Shown here: positions 36,729-50,802 of the stretch, piece by piece
Position numbering within the stretch: the stretch's first letter is position 1
How the letters are laid out: each line of letters opens with the position of its first letter
Assembly (NCBI RefSeq): GCF_009730915.1
Contig: NC_052480.1
Location: 4,154,001 to 4,218,000, forward strand
Direction: 5' to 3'
Length of the DNA stretch: 64,000 nt
From: Dioscorea cayenensis subsp. rotundata
Taxonomy: Eukaryota; Streptophyta; Magnoliopsida; Dioscoreales; Dioscoreaceae
Translations under genes and position numbers: made by a program
The notes under the pieces: generated by a model
Databases searched by the model: none
Told to the model about the DNA's origin: nothing
The model's input: the letters and a program-made list of their open reading frames with translations, nothing else

Positions 36729-37500
36729 TTCTTGACCATGAGATCATCACAGTTGAGGGTGCGAAAGAATCATCAAAAGTCATGCATTTAAGTTTCTCAA
36801 GATGCAAGTTCTATGAGCACTTGTATTACTACAGCAGTAAAGCCACTCGTAGCACGTGCACCAAATAAGTCAACTTTAAGTAAGCCTTCAATGTTTAAAG
36901 AAAGGGCTGCATAGGTGGGGCTCGATAACAAGGAGGGGTGCTCTGTTGTGGCTGGTCAAAAGTTGCCCCACCTTCTTCATGGCTAAAACCAAGATAATAA
37001 TATAAGCTTCAGGCGTCCAAGAAGACCTAAAGCTGGCTTCAGGCCTTTAGGAGATATAACAAGCGATGATGATGATGGCGCTGTGGCAAGCTTGATAAAG
37101 ATAGTGGCGAGGCATTTCTCGAGAAAGAGGGTAGAGAATGTGAGGAAGATTAATACCAAGATTCCATGAGATGAGGCCAAGGTCATTGTCAATGACCTCT
37201 ATCAGATCATCAAAGTTCATGGCCCTCTCACCGTCTCCAACACTTGGCACCTTGTCAAGGAAGTTGGTATTAATGGCGTGAATAGCAAAACTCATATGAA
37301 AATCATGTTGAAAATCAAGTTGGTATTAATGGCGTGAAATGCCAGAAGAACCAGTCTCCAAGTATACTGTTCACAAAAACCAACAAGATGAGGTGGAAAA
37401 TATGGGTGAGGAATGTGTCTGAGAATAGCGAGCAAAATGATGCTGCAGTTAAGGATGTGATTAAGAAGTGTGATGATGTCTTTTAACCATTTTTATTTGA

Positions 37501-37960
37501 TATCGAAGCATGAGCTTGAAGTAGCATCAGATACAATGACAACAATTAAGACACTCATATACTCCACAACAGCTGGAGAATGATCATAATATCTTGACCA
37601 ACAAAATCATACTAAGTACAGAAGAGTGGAGTATGTTAGAGGGCCCATATTCTTTAGGCCCATATTGTTTCAAAACATTCCTACTAAAGGTTTAGTACTC
37701 ACATTACGCTAGCTACAAGGAATTCATCCACTTTTATATATAGTACTATTCATTATCCTTTAACCTTTGCTTTTAGTGGTTATGCTCTCTTTACTGCATG
37801 CAGACGCAAGGGGGTGTAAATTTCAGGGTTTGGATTCGGAAATTAGCTTAGAAATTCTGAACTCACGTAGGCGCATGGTGCGGACACGAATGCACCGTTA
37901 TTTGAGTGCGATCACGCCATAGGTTTTTACCTTTTTGCCCTTTATCTTATGTTTAAAATT
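37501..37960. other. Intergenic DNA
   Basis: No coding or repeat feature recognised apart from two GGGCCCATATT-like motifs near 37640-37670. Confidence 0.4.
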
Positions 37961-38650
37961 TTAATCTTTTGCGCCTTTTTAAAGAACGGCTTCACGGTTC
38001 CGGCCGCGTCTCTTCTCCCTCCGTGACCCTTCGAGAACCGGCCGTTGCCGTGCCTCTTCGCCGTCCGCGTCTCCGCCTTTTCGCTGCAATTAAAAACCCT
38101 GATCCAGTTTCAAAGAAGCAACTTTTTCTTTTCTTTCTTCTTTCCTTTCACCCGAAAATCTGAGCGCTCGTATGTTCTCTGTTCTGGTGCGCGAACAAAG
38201 AACTTGACTGTTGAATCCTGGAGAACAACGCCATCTGTGTTCCTGTCGCACTGCAAAAAGGAGGCAAAATTATTCTTAAGGACAGTGCTCTTGCACGCCT
38301 CAGTCCTCTGTCATCCCATTCCTGTTTCTGCTCCAACATTAAATCAAAATTTCCAACAGAGTATGACCTATAATGATGCCAAAAGATGAATCATGAATAT
38401 GATTAGACGCTTAAAGCCAAATGTTAAAATTAACTCTGTTGTAGGGCCTGTTATTGTGAAGTCAAGTCACCTCAATGTGCATGAGCAGATCATATAAAAC
38501 ATGAAGAACCTTGATATGAGGGCTTGATTGATAGCAAAGAATGTTTTGGAACCAGCTCAGGTCATACAAATGACTTGATAGATGGAGGCAAATTTGAATT
38601 GTGAATTTGAAGCTTATAGTATAGTTCTTCAGGCTATAACAGATTAAAAT
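37960..38650 (+). pseudogene. Decayed intronless coding relic, unrecognised
   Basis: GC-rich start (37960-38090) resembles a gene leader. At 38397-38640 one plus frame reads MNMIRRLKPNVKINSVVGPV then VKSSHLNVHEQI and later LIAKNVLEPAQVIQMT, crossed by about four stops, ending before a T-run at 38656. The natural-looking composition and the absence of splice sites suggest a retrocopy or a transposon-captured gene piece. I do not recognise the parent gene. Confidence 0.35.
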
Positions 38651-38659
38651 TCAGTTTTT

Positions 38660-40060
38660 TTTTTTTTGCAAATTGTCCAGGATTTTACCTTTGTGTACTT
38701 CTTAGGATTTATCTTGTATCAGTTCAGAACATTTGTTGTATATATATATAAAAGAGCATAAGTTGCATGGCATGGATGTAGTGGCATGAGTAAAACTTCA
38801 TTAATGGGATAACATGAGTGTTGTAACCTGGACTTGGGAGCTTTGTATATACTTTATATATATATATATATATATTGCATGGGATGGTTGTATTGGCCAC
38901 TTTATCTCTTAATGGGGATGACAAACTCAAGACACATGGCACTAGGAAGAAACTTTATTTGAAGTTCATGTTTTGTGAATGAAGATTACTTATTCCAAAA
39001 AAATGAATGAGTAAAAATTTATATATAATAAATAAAAAAATTGGGAGAGAATCTATACAAGCACTCAGTGTCTCTCGTTAAAAATTAAAAAAAAAAAAAT
39101 TCCACCATGAAAGAGATATACATGCAAATGAATACATGATTAAGAAGAAAATGAGAAGCATATGTTTGCATGAATACTCACGTGCATGTTTAAAGAAGAA
39201 AAAAATAACAATAATAATAAAAAAAAAAGCCCCACCATGCACATGAACATGAATATGATGAATATATATATATATATATGCGTATCCCCAAGCAACAATA
39301 AGAATACTCATCTCGAGACCGTAGTTAAATTTGTTGCAAGGGGGTAATGAGATATATATCTCAAAGTGGTGAAGAGACATGCAATGTGGTGATTGGTCAC
39401 AGACATTAACATATGATATGGTGTCAAGACATCATAAGTCAAAGACCCAAAGAGTTTCACAAGTCAAGACTAGAAGAAAGTTTCACAAGCATAAAGCCGA
39501 AGCTTATGGAAAGTCAAAATCAAGTTTATAATTGATAAACATAGAGGATCAAGAACTTGAAATACAAATCAAATCCAAAATGCAAAAAAATGTCCGAGAC
39601 ACAAGTTCGGACACAAGTTCATAAGTCAAGATGATTTCAAATTTCTTGTATTTTCAATGAAATCCATGAATTCATATTTATTGAAATAAATGAAATTGAT
39701 AGTCACAGTTTGTTTCCTTGTTTACACTTATTTCTTAATCGGAGGTTTCTGCGACAATATCCAGGGTAATTAACATTAAGGCTAGGCCCTAATGAAAGTC
39801 ATGAACCCATAATCTCTTGAAGTTATAAAAAATTAAAATTTGATTTGTGATCTATTTATTTTTATCCGGTCTAATCCTAATTAAAGGCCGGGTGAGAAAA
39901 AAAAGAGCCCACAGTTAATAAACTAAACACAATAAATCCAATTATATGTATGTTTTAAACATTTCTTTTTTTGCCGGCCCATAAGAATGTTTTAAATTTT
40001 TCCTTTTCTGTTTAAAAAAAGTATCAAAATATATATTTTTAAAAAAAAAAATCCTCTGGT
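38660..40060. other. AT-rich intergenic DNA with TA microsatellites
   Basis: TA runs at about 38850-38875 and 39258-39279; no exon, RNA gene or transposon terminus could be supported. Confidence 0.45.
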
Positions 40061-40069
40061 TCTCCAGTT

Positions 40070-41150
40070 GGGTCCAGCACTTTCCTCTGGTTCGATCGCT
40101 GGCACGCTGGGCTTCTTCTCAAAGATCTCTGGCCGTCCCTATTTTCTCAGTGCGTCTCACCTTGGATCACTTTAAGACAGTTTACCCATTTACTTAACAA
40201 TCCAGAGACTCTTTTCCCCTCTGTTTCTCCTGATATGCTGAATCCACTTCTGGAAATCATCCCTGACTGTTCTCATATCTATGATGACACTAATTTTTGG
40301 GCGCCAGAAAAAAATGGGAATTTCACTGTCAAATCTTTCTACAAATTCCTTATTGATGGTGGATTGCGTAGCTCGCATTATCCTTACTTCTGGAAAATCC
40401 GTTGCCCTAGTAAAATTACCCTTTTTTGCTGTCTCGCTGGAGAAGACAAAATCCTCACACTAGAAAACCTTTTTAAGAAAGGGTGTTTATCTCACTACAC
40501 TTCAGATACTTGTGTTCTTTGTCACAATGCTACTGAAGACCTGAATCATCTTTCCCTCAACTGTGAGTTCTCCAAACGTATCTGGAATTTCTTCCACCAT
40601 GTTTTGGATTCCATTCCTCCCCCACAGTCTACTCCCTCAATTTGGACCACCTGGCTGCCTTCCCTTATTGCTCAGCACCGAGTTCTTTGGGACCTCATTT
40701 CCCGCGTTGTTCTGTAGAATATCTGGATTGAACGGAATACTCGTATTTTTCAAATGAATGCTTCACATCATTATTACATTATTTCTAAAACTGTTATTAT
40801 GCTTCTTTCTTGGTTTTCAACAGTTGCTGATAGGCACCAGCTTTCACTCAATGAAGCCTCGCACAAAATCAAGCGCTCCCTCAACTTTCTCAGCGCTAGA
40901 GTTCCCAACCCAGCTAGCGATCACGACCATGGCGATATTCAGGAGTAGGGGTCCCTGACTCCCTGCTTTGCAGGCCTGAGATGCCGACGGCATTTTCCGC
41001 CTACCTTGCCTTTATCTGTATTTTCTCCTTTTTATATTTTTTTGGTGTTTTGTTGTTTCTTTTGCTTTCCCTCACCGCTAGTGAGGGTTGACTCTTTCCT
41101 TTTTCGCTTTTATCTCAATAAATTTGTGGTTTATCCACATTTAATTCAAA
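40070..41150 (+). mobile_element. 5'-truncated L1-type LINE (zf-RVT end and 3' UTR)
   Basis: Only the 3' end of ORF2 remains. It reads from STFLWFDRWHAG through NGNFTVKSFYKFL to the zf-RVT zinc finger (CVLCHNATEDLNHLSLNC), then an in-frame stop at 40716-40718, IWIERNTRIFQ and a final short stretch ending near 40948. A T-rich 3' region follows with AATAAATTTGTGGTTTATCC and a short A-rich end. Truncation at the 5' side is typical of LINE insertion. No target-site duplication was found. Confidence 0.82.
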
Positions 41151-41988
41151 AACCAAACACAACATTTCATTAGCCAGCCAAACACAACCATTTTGTTCTT
41201 TAAAAAAATTAAGTAAATGGGTCTTCGGGATTTATAATTAACTACAAAAGCGGTTCATTCATTAGGAAACAAGGTTGGAATAAATTAAAAAAAAAACAAT
41301 AACAAATCAAAATACCACACTTCCACTATTAACTTATATTGTCAAATTATAATAAAAAATAGGAGGACTACAATCAATATGGATCACTTATTATTGGAAA
41401 ATGATGTAATATTTGTTCTAAAAATTGGCTTAATTATTAAAGTGCATATTTATCATTAATGTGGGTATTAATGATTATGCCAACCTAAGAGAAAATCATC
41501 TAAGATCAAAGAAACTGAGATCTCAATTCAATCTGCCTATTGACTCGAAATTAAATAGTTTGAAATATGTTGGTTTAAAACACTAATTCAAATTTGGTTC
41601 AATTTTAACTTTGCTTCATTTAACTTAAAATTGAGATCAAAATCCAAAAACTTCACTGCAATCCGTTTTATCTAAAAAGAAAATATTCATTTTTATGTTT
41701 TAATTTTTATTTTAGGTAATAAATAATATAAATTATATAATATCTTGTGTGATAATATGTTATAATAATATTATATGCATAAATTTCTTTTAGCAAGTTC
41801 AATTTTTTTATGTCTTGAAAATCAAATTTAAGTGGAAGTGAATCTATTGAAAGATACAAATTTCGAATAGGATAGTTGGTATTTCATTTCTCTTCACATT
41901 TAAAAAATTAAAGGTTCGAATCCTGCATGTGGTTTGTTCATATTTTTTTAAAAAAAAATAAAAAAAATAGATGAAATAAAAAGATTTA
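41151..41988. other. AT-rich intergenic DNA with one tRNA-like module
   Basis: At about 41868-41930 GATAGTTGGTATT (A-box-like) and GGTTCGAATCC (B box) form a tRNA-like pair on the plus strand. Nothing else is recognised before the gap. Confidence 0.4.
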
Positions 41989-42988
41989 NNNNNNNNNNNN
42001 NNNNNNNNNNNNNNNNNNNNNNNNNNNNNNNNNNNNNNNNNNNNNNNNNNNNNNNNNNNNNNNNNNNNNNNNNNNNNNNNNNNNNNNNNNNNNNNNNNNN
42101 NNNNNNNNNNNNNNNNNNNNNNNNNNNNNNNNNNNNNNNNNNNNNNNNNNNNNNNNNNNNNNNNNNNNNNNNNNNNNNNNNNNNNNNNNNNNNNNNNNNN
42201 NNNNNNNNNNNNNNNNNNNNNNNNNNNNNNNNNNNNNNNNNNNNNNNNNNNNNNNNNNNNNNNNNNNNNNNNNNNNNNNNNNNNNNNNNNNNNNNNNNNN
42301 NNNNNNNNNNNNNNNNNNNNNNNNNNNNNNNNNNNNNNNNNNNNNNNNNNNNNNNNNNNNNNNNNNNNNNNNNNNNNNNNNNNNNNNNNNNNNNNNNNNN
42401 NNNNNNNNNNNNNNNNNNNNNNNNNNNNNNNNNNNNNNNNNNNNNNNNNNNNNNNNNNNNNNNNNNNNNNNNNNNNNNNNNNNNNNNNNNNNNNNNNNNN
42501 NNNNNNNNNNNNNNNNNNNNNNNNNNNNNNNNNNNNNNNNNNNNNNNNNNNNNNNNNNNNNNNNNNNNNNNNNNNNNNNNNNNNNNNNNNNNNNNNNNNN
42601 NNNNNNNNNNNNNNNNNNNNNNNNNNNNNNNNNNNNNNNNNNNNNNNNNNNNNNNNNNNNNNNNNNNNNNNNNNNNNNNNNNNNNNNNNNNNNNNNNNNN
42701 NNNNNNNNNNNNNNNNNNNNNNNNNNNNNNNNNNNNNNNNNNNNNNNNNNNNNNNNNNNNNNNNNNNNNNNNNNNNNNNNNNNNNNNNNNNNNNNNNNNN
42801 NNNNNNNNNNNNNNNNNNNNNNNNNNNNNNNNNNNNNNNNNNNNNNNNNNNNNNNNNNNNNNNNNNNNNNNNNNNNNNNNNNNNNNNNNNNNNNNNNNNN
42901 NNNNNNNNNNNNNNNNNNNNNNNNNNNNNNNNNNNNNNNNNNNNNNNNNNNNNNNNNNNNNNNNNNNNNNNNNNNNNNNNNNNNNNNN
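41989..42988. other. Assembly gap of 1000 N
   Basis: Exactly 1000 N, the size used as a placeholder when contigs are joined, so true length and content are unknown. Confidence 0.99.
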
Positions 42989-44444
42989 TTTTAATGAAAG
43001 AGATGCCAAGCCGGCAAGCCCACTCGCAACTTTTTTTTTTAATAATTTAATACAGCATTCTGATTACACTTTAAAAATAATTTTTTATTGATAACGGGGT
43101 TTATATTTGGTTTAGATTTTGAGTATTATTATTATTGTTGTTATTATATGGTAATAACACTGATATTTCTATGATTCTTTTAACAATTATTTTTCATTCA
43201 CTTATTTTAAAAAAATTAAATAAACTACAGTATTCATAAAAGGCAAAAAATATGACAGAACAAAGAGAAATACAAATATAATAAATTAAGCCTTATAATA
43301 AATAATAATTTCATAAAACTCTATAGTTAATGATTTAAAATTTATATTATACCTTTATTAATGTTTATTATAATTTTTTATTTATTTATTGTTTATTTTA
43401 TTTTTTTGATAAAATAATTTTTAAAATTAATGACTTGAACCTAGAATTACTAAAGGACACATAACCCAGTGATACCTTAATCCCCTCACTCTCAAGAAGA
43501 GAAAAAAAAAAAGAAAAGAAAACTTGAACCTAGAGTTTTTATTATTATTATTATTATTTAAAATAAAAAGGTTCAACTGTGAACCACAACAATTCAGACA
43601 TTTGGGAGGGCAAAATATATTCGTAATTTTCATCTTATTTTAGCAAATTCATTCACAATTAATCTTAAAAAGGAAAAATGTACAAAATTTTAAAAACCCA
43701 TTCAATTTATAAGAAAACATCCTTAATCCTCCTCCCTTTCATATCCTTAATTATTAATTAATAAACCATATCACACATTAACTCAAACACTAATTAAGAA
43801 CCTAAGATGTGTAGGATACTTCTCAATGAGCTCCCACTCACCATTCCCATTCTTCTTCCCAAACAACCCATTCATGCATGATCCCTCCCATACTTAATAC
43901 ACTTTGAAGCCGAAATACTCCAAAGCATAGTATAAAATTAAGACGACTTATTTTTCTTCGATATTATATTACAAAAGCATCTTATCATGTAATTGCCAAT
44001 GATTTCTAAACCCTCTAATTTTATACTTGTACTTTCCTTCAGGAGCTACACAACTTATGTTCAATGACATGACATCATGGAACTCAAAATCTTATCTGTC
44101 TTACACTGCATGCAATTAACATGCAGTGAAAAGCACCAACTAGCTTTGAAAATGGAAACTCATGTTTTTTTTTCCCCTTCTTATTTGATATTGATTCTCA
44201 ACTTCCAATCCTTCCTATTTATACAATGAAGAAGCATTTAATTCGTTTATCGGTTTCTCAACATGCAATGCTAACTAGTTACAAATGAGATTTGAGAGCT
44301 TTCTTGCATGTGGCCCTTGTTATTACAATCTATTATTTTCTGCTTTCAAAGATAAAAGAATCTCTCTTTATAGAGAAACAATTATGTATATATGTATATA
44401 TATATATATGTATATGTATAGATGGATGGATCAATGAAATTCTT
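42989..44444. other. AT-rich intergenic DNA downstream of the NAC gene
   Basis: No gene recognised. It contains an ATT run near 43540-43556 and a TATG/TA repeat near 44386-44417 just after the NAC stop, probably in its 3' untranslated region. Confidence 0.45.
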
Positions 44445-46047
44445 TTATTTTCCATAACCCCATAAGTCCATTTGCTGCACTGCCGTGCCAGAGGAGCTCC
44501 CGAATCTCCCATCAACACCGTCGAGCACTGCCCACTCATTTGCCGTCTGGTCTCTTTCACCTTCAACTTGTTGAATTCCATCACAAGCATCAACATTAGG
44601 GAGGCCGGAGAAGTCATAGGCACCGCTTGGCGGACGATGGTTTTGGAGAAGGTCTTGAGCTTGTCCATGGAAGCTATAAGTGTTTGTTGGCATTTGCCAA
44701 TAGTGCAATGCCGTCTCTGATTTGTAGAGATTAGTCGGGTAATGATTGGGATGGAGATTTTGATACTCGGCTTCTCCAAGAGTTAAACCTCGAGAAAGCT
44801 CATGACTCCCTTTTGTATTCATATGGCTTTCTTGGGTATGACTCTCAATTCCTTGGCTTCCTATTTTGAAGAAACATTTCTTTTTAAAAACGCGGCATAC
44901 CACCCATCCATCCTCCTATAAATTGAGCCGATGTAACATGATATCAAAGCTAATTATATACATTAAAGTTAATTAATATATGAAACATGAAATAAGAAAC
45001 AAATTGATTGTATCGAACATGGTATCAGAGCTTAATTATGAAAAGACATACCGAAGAGATGATGTTTTGAGGATCATCAGAGTCTTCGAGGCGATACTCA
45101 TGCATGATCCAATCGGTCTTTTGACCATGAGGAGCACGACCTCGATAGAAGACTAGGGTTTTTCGCATGCCGATCTTTTTGTAAGTAGTTCTGATGCACT
45201 TGTCCCTTCCGGTTGCCTTCCAGAAACCAGCTGTGGTGGCACGGTTGGTTCGAGAGCCAGTTGGGTATTTTCGATCCTTGTGACTAAAGAAGTACCACTC
45301 ATTTTGAGGAGTCGATCCAATCCTACATCTCTCTAGTAGATAGAAATGAAGATGAATATATAATTTCATGAGAATTCATGAGTTTTATCTTTCCACTAAC
45401 CCTTAGAAGAATTAGGGTTTCAAATTGTGAAACTTGGGAAATTGATATGAGTGGTGATATGAGCTAAACCTAGAGAGTGAAAATGGGAAAGTTATCATAA
45501 TTGATTTAAAACAAACACAAAATACAACAATTAGATGTTATCATAAAAGATCAATACACACAAACATGACAAAGTGTTTATTTATCATTAAAAGTTACAT
45601 ATAAATAAATACACCTTGCATACTGCATGCATCACTTAGCTAACTACAAACATAATAAGTATAATTATGTATATATATACCTTGTGAAAAAGTAAACAAC
45701 AATTAGATAAAAGAAAACTCAGTATAGATTAATTAGATACACAAAATGATCATGATTTTTACTCAGTACTTTAGAAGATCAAAAGAATTGAACAACTACT
45801 AATAATAAACTTAGCATTAATAAAAGGTTTAGATGCATGTGACATTAATACATACATAAATATAGAGATACATACCTTGTAAGTCCCATGGTTCCATCTT
45901 ATTCAAATCAACATCTCTAATGACCTCCAAATCAAACTTCTCATAAGCGATCTTCTTCTTGAGGTAATAAAGAAGGAGCTCTTCATCAGTAGGATGAAAC
46001 CGAAACCCCGGAGGCACGCCGGAACCCGACGAAGAAGAAGAAGCCAT
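44445..46047 (-). CDS. BRN1-like: NAC-domain transcription factor, BEARSKIN/SOMBRERO type
   Basis: Three exons (45876-46047, 45052-45332, 44445-44915) give 924 bases, 307 residues, phases 1 and 0 as usual for NAC genes. The NAC domain has all five subdomains: [19 protein letters not shown] (from residue 11), [31 protein letters not shown] with [34 protein letters not shown] and [13 protein letters not shown]. The wording of subdomains C-D matches the BRN1/BRN2/SMB group that controls root-cap maturation and cell detachment in Arabidopsis. The C-terminal half is variable and ends in [13 protein letters not shown] and MDLWGYGK. It acts in the nucleus as a DNA-binding activator. A TATATATA stretch 50-60 bases upstream of the ATG could be the TATA box. 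Group is well supported; orthology to one member is not. Confidence 0.95.
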
Positions 46048-46537
46048 GATCTCTTAACTAGAGCTTATCAACCCTAAATGAAACCCTAAGAAAGCTTGTA
46101 TATATATGTCCATGAATGTCAAAAAGTTGACGCCGGCCGGGTACTACGCCGGAGGGAATGGATAAAAAGATAGTTAACGTAGTTATGAAGGGAAGTGCAT
46201 GAGGGTTAAGAGAGGATTAGGGTGATTTATTTACTAACTTTGATTATTATAAGTGATTAATGATCCCAAGGACTTAGAATATGCATAGGTTTATGATCAT
46301 GGGATATAATTTGATTGTTTTCAAAGCAAGAGAGTAATTAGGCAGTGTTGTATATGAATATGCATTGGGATTTTCTAACCTTTGGGAATGATGAAATTAT
46401 AGGCAAGAATAATATTTGAGAATTGGTTTGTGATGAGGTTATCTCTTGAGAAAGTTAGGTCATCATTCTAATCTTAATTAGGTTTTGTGACTTAACTAGA
46501 GTTAGTAACCAATCACAACTCTTAGCATGTCAATATA

Positions 46538-46852
46538 CTCTACCTGATTCTTTTTACTTGTCTTATTTTAGAGGTTTTTTTTAGTTTTTTTTATTTGTCA
46601 ATTTAGAAAATTTGTGAAGCATTAAATATTGTTTTTTAAATTTATCATTTATATTTAATATATCTTTACAATTTCCAATAATTTATATTGAAGTACATAA
46701 TTTTTAAAAAAATATTTTAAATAAAACAATTTTTAAAAGTTAATACAATTTTTTTTATAAAATTTAGATTGGCAACCAACTTCAACTGATTTTTTTTTTA
46801 ATTAATCTATGTGAATTAGATAAAATAGATAAGTAAAAAAGATCGGAGGGAG
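46538..46852. mobile_element. Stowaway-like MITE upstream of the NAC gene
   Basis: 315 bp. The right end reads GATCGGAGGGAG before TA, the classic Stowaway terminus (CTCCCTCCG inverted); the left end starts CTCTACCTGATTCTTTTTAC after TA. The inverted ends match over about 33 bases with some mismatches, and TA stands on both sides (46536-46537, 46853-46854). The interior is AT-rich and non-coding. Confidence 0.7.
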
Positions 46853-46854
46853 TA

Positions 46855-47400
46855 TATGTAAGTAGAGTATTAAAGTCTTGATTATTATTTTTTTTTGTTA
46901 TTATTTTTAATTTAATTATTTTGATGATTATATATGCATGAATAAACTACAATTTTTTAAAAGACAAGTTAAGTATATCTTGAGAAATATTTGATAAAAA
47001 TAATACATTGGTGTTATTGATTAGACATCTTGTTTTTAATTTTATAAAATATAGTATTATTATTATTTTTTTAATAATGATTAGTTCTTAGTTGATTGGT
47101 AGATACCCCATATATAAAACAAGTGGAAGCTCTTCTATGAAAGGTCATAAAAAAAATTTAAAAATTATTTATCAGGAATTTTATGAAATGATATATCTGA
47201 GCTTAGTTTATAATTTGATAAATTATTATGGAAGGGGAGGGTTTATATAGCCAACACCCCAAATAATTGGGTCTCACGGTATCCTATTCTTGTTGTTACA
47301 AGTTCTTCTCACCGATGTCAATATTTTTGAGGTAGAGATAGCTTATTATCAATTTTTACTAAATAGCCAGTGAAACTAGTTTAAGTTATGAAATTAAGGT
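46855..47400. other. AT-rich intergenic DNA
   Basis: No gene or repeat recognised. Confidence 0.4.
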
Positions 47401-47500
47401 AATGTCTCTTTTTATTCACAAAGCACATTGATTTAAAACACCATACAAAAATTTGTATGGTGTTTTAAATCAATGTGCTTCGTCAATAATCGGAGACATT
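47401..47500. repeat. 100 bp near-perfect palindrome (hairpin)
   Basis: Two arms of 49 bases meet at an AA centre (47450-47451). The inner 29 base pairs are perfect (arms start AAGCACATTGATTTAAAACA); outward the arms continue with a few mismatches to AATGTCTC/GAGACATT ends. It is not explained by the neighbouring genes. It could be a tiny foldback MITE or a small-RNA hairpin. Confidence 0.9.
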
Positions 47501-47884
47501 GAAAATGGCTTGGTTCATATATAATATATGCAAGTATATGTAAGTGCAATTTTTGTTACTTTTGAACATAAATAAATAAGTGAAATATAATGTAATGTGC
47601 CATGAAACCAATAAAAGAAAATTCTAATAATTACAGCTATGCAAGGAAAAAAACTAATGAAAGTTCATGGAAATGAGAGAACGTATAGTTTAATAAAAAG
47701 GAGGTGATGTTTCCAATTAGTATGAAAACTATAGACACATTCTAGAGCAGCCATACATAGCTTTGAGCACAACCATGTGAGACAGACTTGGAGACTAGTG
47801 AGCCAGTGCACACTTGATTAAGATGCACTCTTTCTTGCATGCCTAGCATGTCTGATTGTTAATGGTTTAGTAGAACTCTAGATA

Positions 47885-47921
<37 letters not shown>

Positions 47922-48618
47922 TAATGATTGGGAAGTGAAACTTTAAGTTTACAGCAACTTATATATCTCTGATCATTGAGTGATGTTTTTACTTATGATA
48001 ACTAATTAACCTCCATGGATGTCTTCCCATGATGTTATTGTTGGTTGTTTTTTTGGTGAATTTAAGTAGTCAAATTTATCAATTTTATGGTTTGAAAGAA
48101 TCATGAGAGAATGCAACAATGGACATATGGATGCATGCATGCATGAATTGTCATCACTTTGAGTACAAGTTTCTCAACATTGGAATTGATGAAAGAGCAG
48201 AAAATTATGCAAATTTATATGAAAGTCAACAAGAGCAGGTCAAAGGAGGGAGATCATGATGTATGAGATTGGTTTATCATTTTCTTAACAATTCCATTAT
48301 TTTTTTAATTTTTGTTTAATTAAAGAAAGAGAGCAAATGTTTTTCTAATTGATTGCCTAAGACATGATGAAATACATATGATTGGGCCTATGTTTGGAAT
48401 TTGAATGCAGATAAAACTAGAACAGATTGGTCTCACACATTTGTGAATTATAGCTTATGTTCATGTCCAACTCAACCATGGAACAAACATGCTTGATAGA
48501 TGAAGATGATTAGGTTGAAGATTGAGAAGAGTTTAAAATTAAAAATACAACCAGGAGTACACTTTACAAGAAGCTCTTAGATGAAAAAAGAAGTGAATAA
48601 TTGTTTGAACAAGAGTGC
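47501..48618. other. Intergenic DNA between LHCB5 and the NAC gene
   Basis: Contains a TA microsatellite at about 47887-47916 and an ATGC repeat near 48130-48147; no exon recognised. The last few hundred bases are probably the LHCB5 3' region. Confidence 0.4.
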
Positions 48619-50586
<1,968 letters not shown>

Positions 50587-50686
50587 TGGATGAGATCAGA
50601 AACTAGCAGAGGTTGTGTAGAGGCTTGTGGAGGGAAGCAGGGGAGGTGAGGAGCTAAAATGGAGGATCTGGTGGTTGTGGTTGTGC

Positions 50687-50802
50687 CACGTAGGATCTGG
50701 AGAGTGGTGATATGATTGGATGGAATGTGGAGATGTGCAATCTGATGCATGGGTTTGATTGGGTGAATTTTGATTACGTGGCAGATCAGGGTGCTGACGT
50801 GG
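50687..50802 (-). promoter_or_regulatory. ACGT-core (G-box-like) sites upstream of LHCB5
   Basis: CCACGT at 50687-50692 and ACGTGG at 50776-50781 and 50797-50802 lie 100 to 216 bases upstream of the LHCB5 ATG. A TATATA stretch with an adjacent GATAA I-box motif is at about 50830-50845. Such ACGT cores bind bZIP/PIF factors in light-regulated promoters. Presence is direct; use is inferred, and the transcription start is unknown. Confidence 0.4.

Larger units (their letters stand above)
30500..37500 (+). pseudogene. Unrecognised decayed coding region split by a fossil retroelement
   Basis: Both sides of the copia insertion carry plus-strand stretches that read like protein but are crossed by stops. 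Left (30517-31410): ALLYYRCMSNPNHYVNKSE-like and YYYAKDETYDIRFTKIYFK-like segments, then YLSDDEIYVMKKFPTQNENQ. Right (36734-37500): a clear open stretch at about 37180-37310 with KVHGPLTVSNTWHLVKEVGI then NSKTHMKIM, which looks like a winged-helix-type segment. I do not recognise the family and cannot prove that both sides are one gene. A 202-residue open frame on the minus strand (30521-31129) has unnatural composition and may be the shadow. Confidence 0.35.

Noticed and set aside
41948-43009. 353-residue open frame on the minus strand
   Set aside because: It consists almost wholly of the 1000 N gap and is an artefact.
48128-48150. ATGC repeat as an RY-element cluster
   Set aside because: Simple tetranucleotide repeat far from any start; no support for regulatory use.
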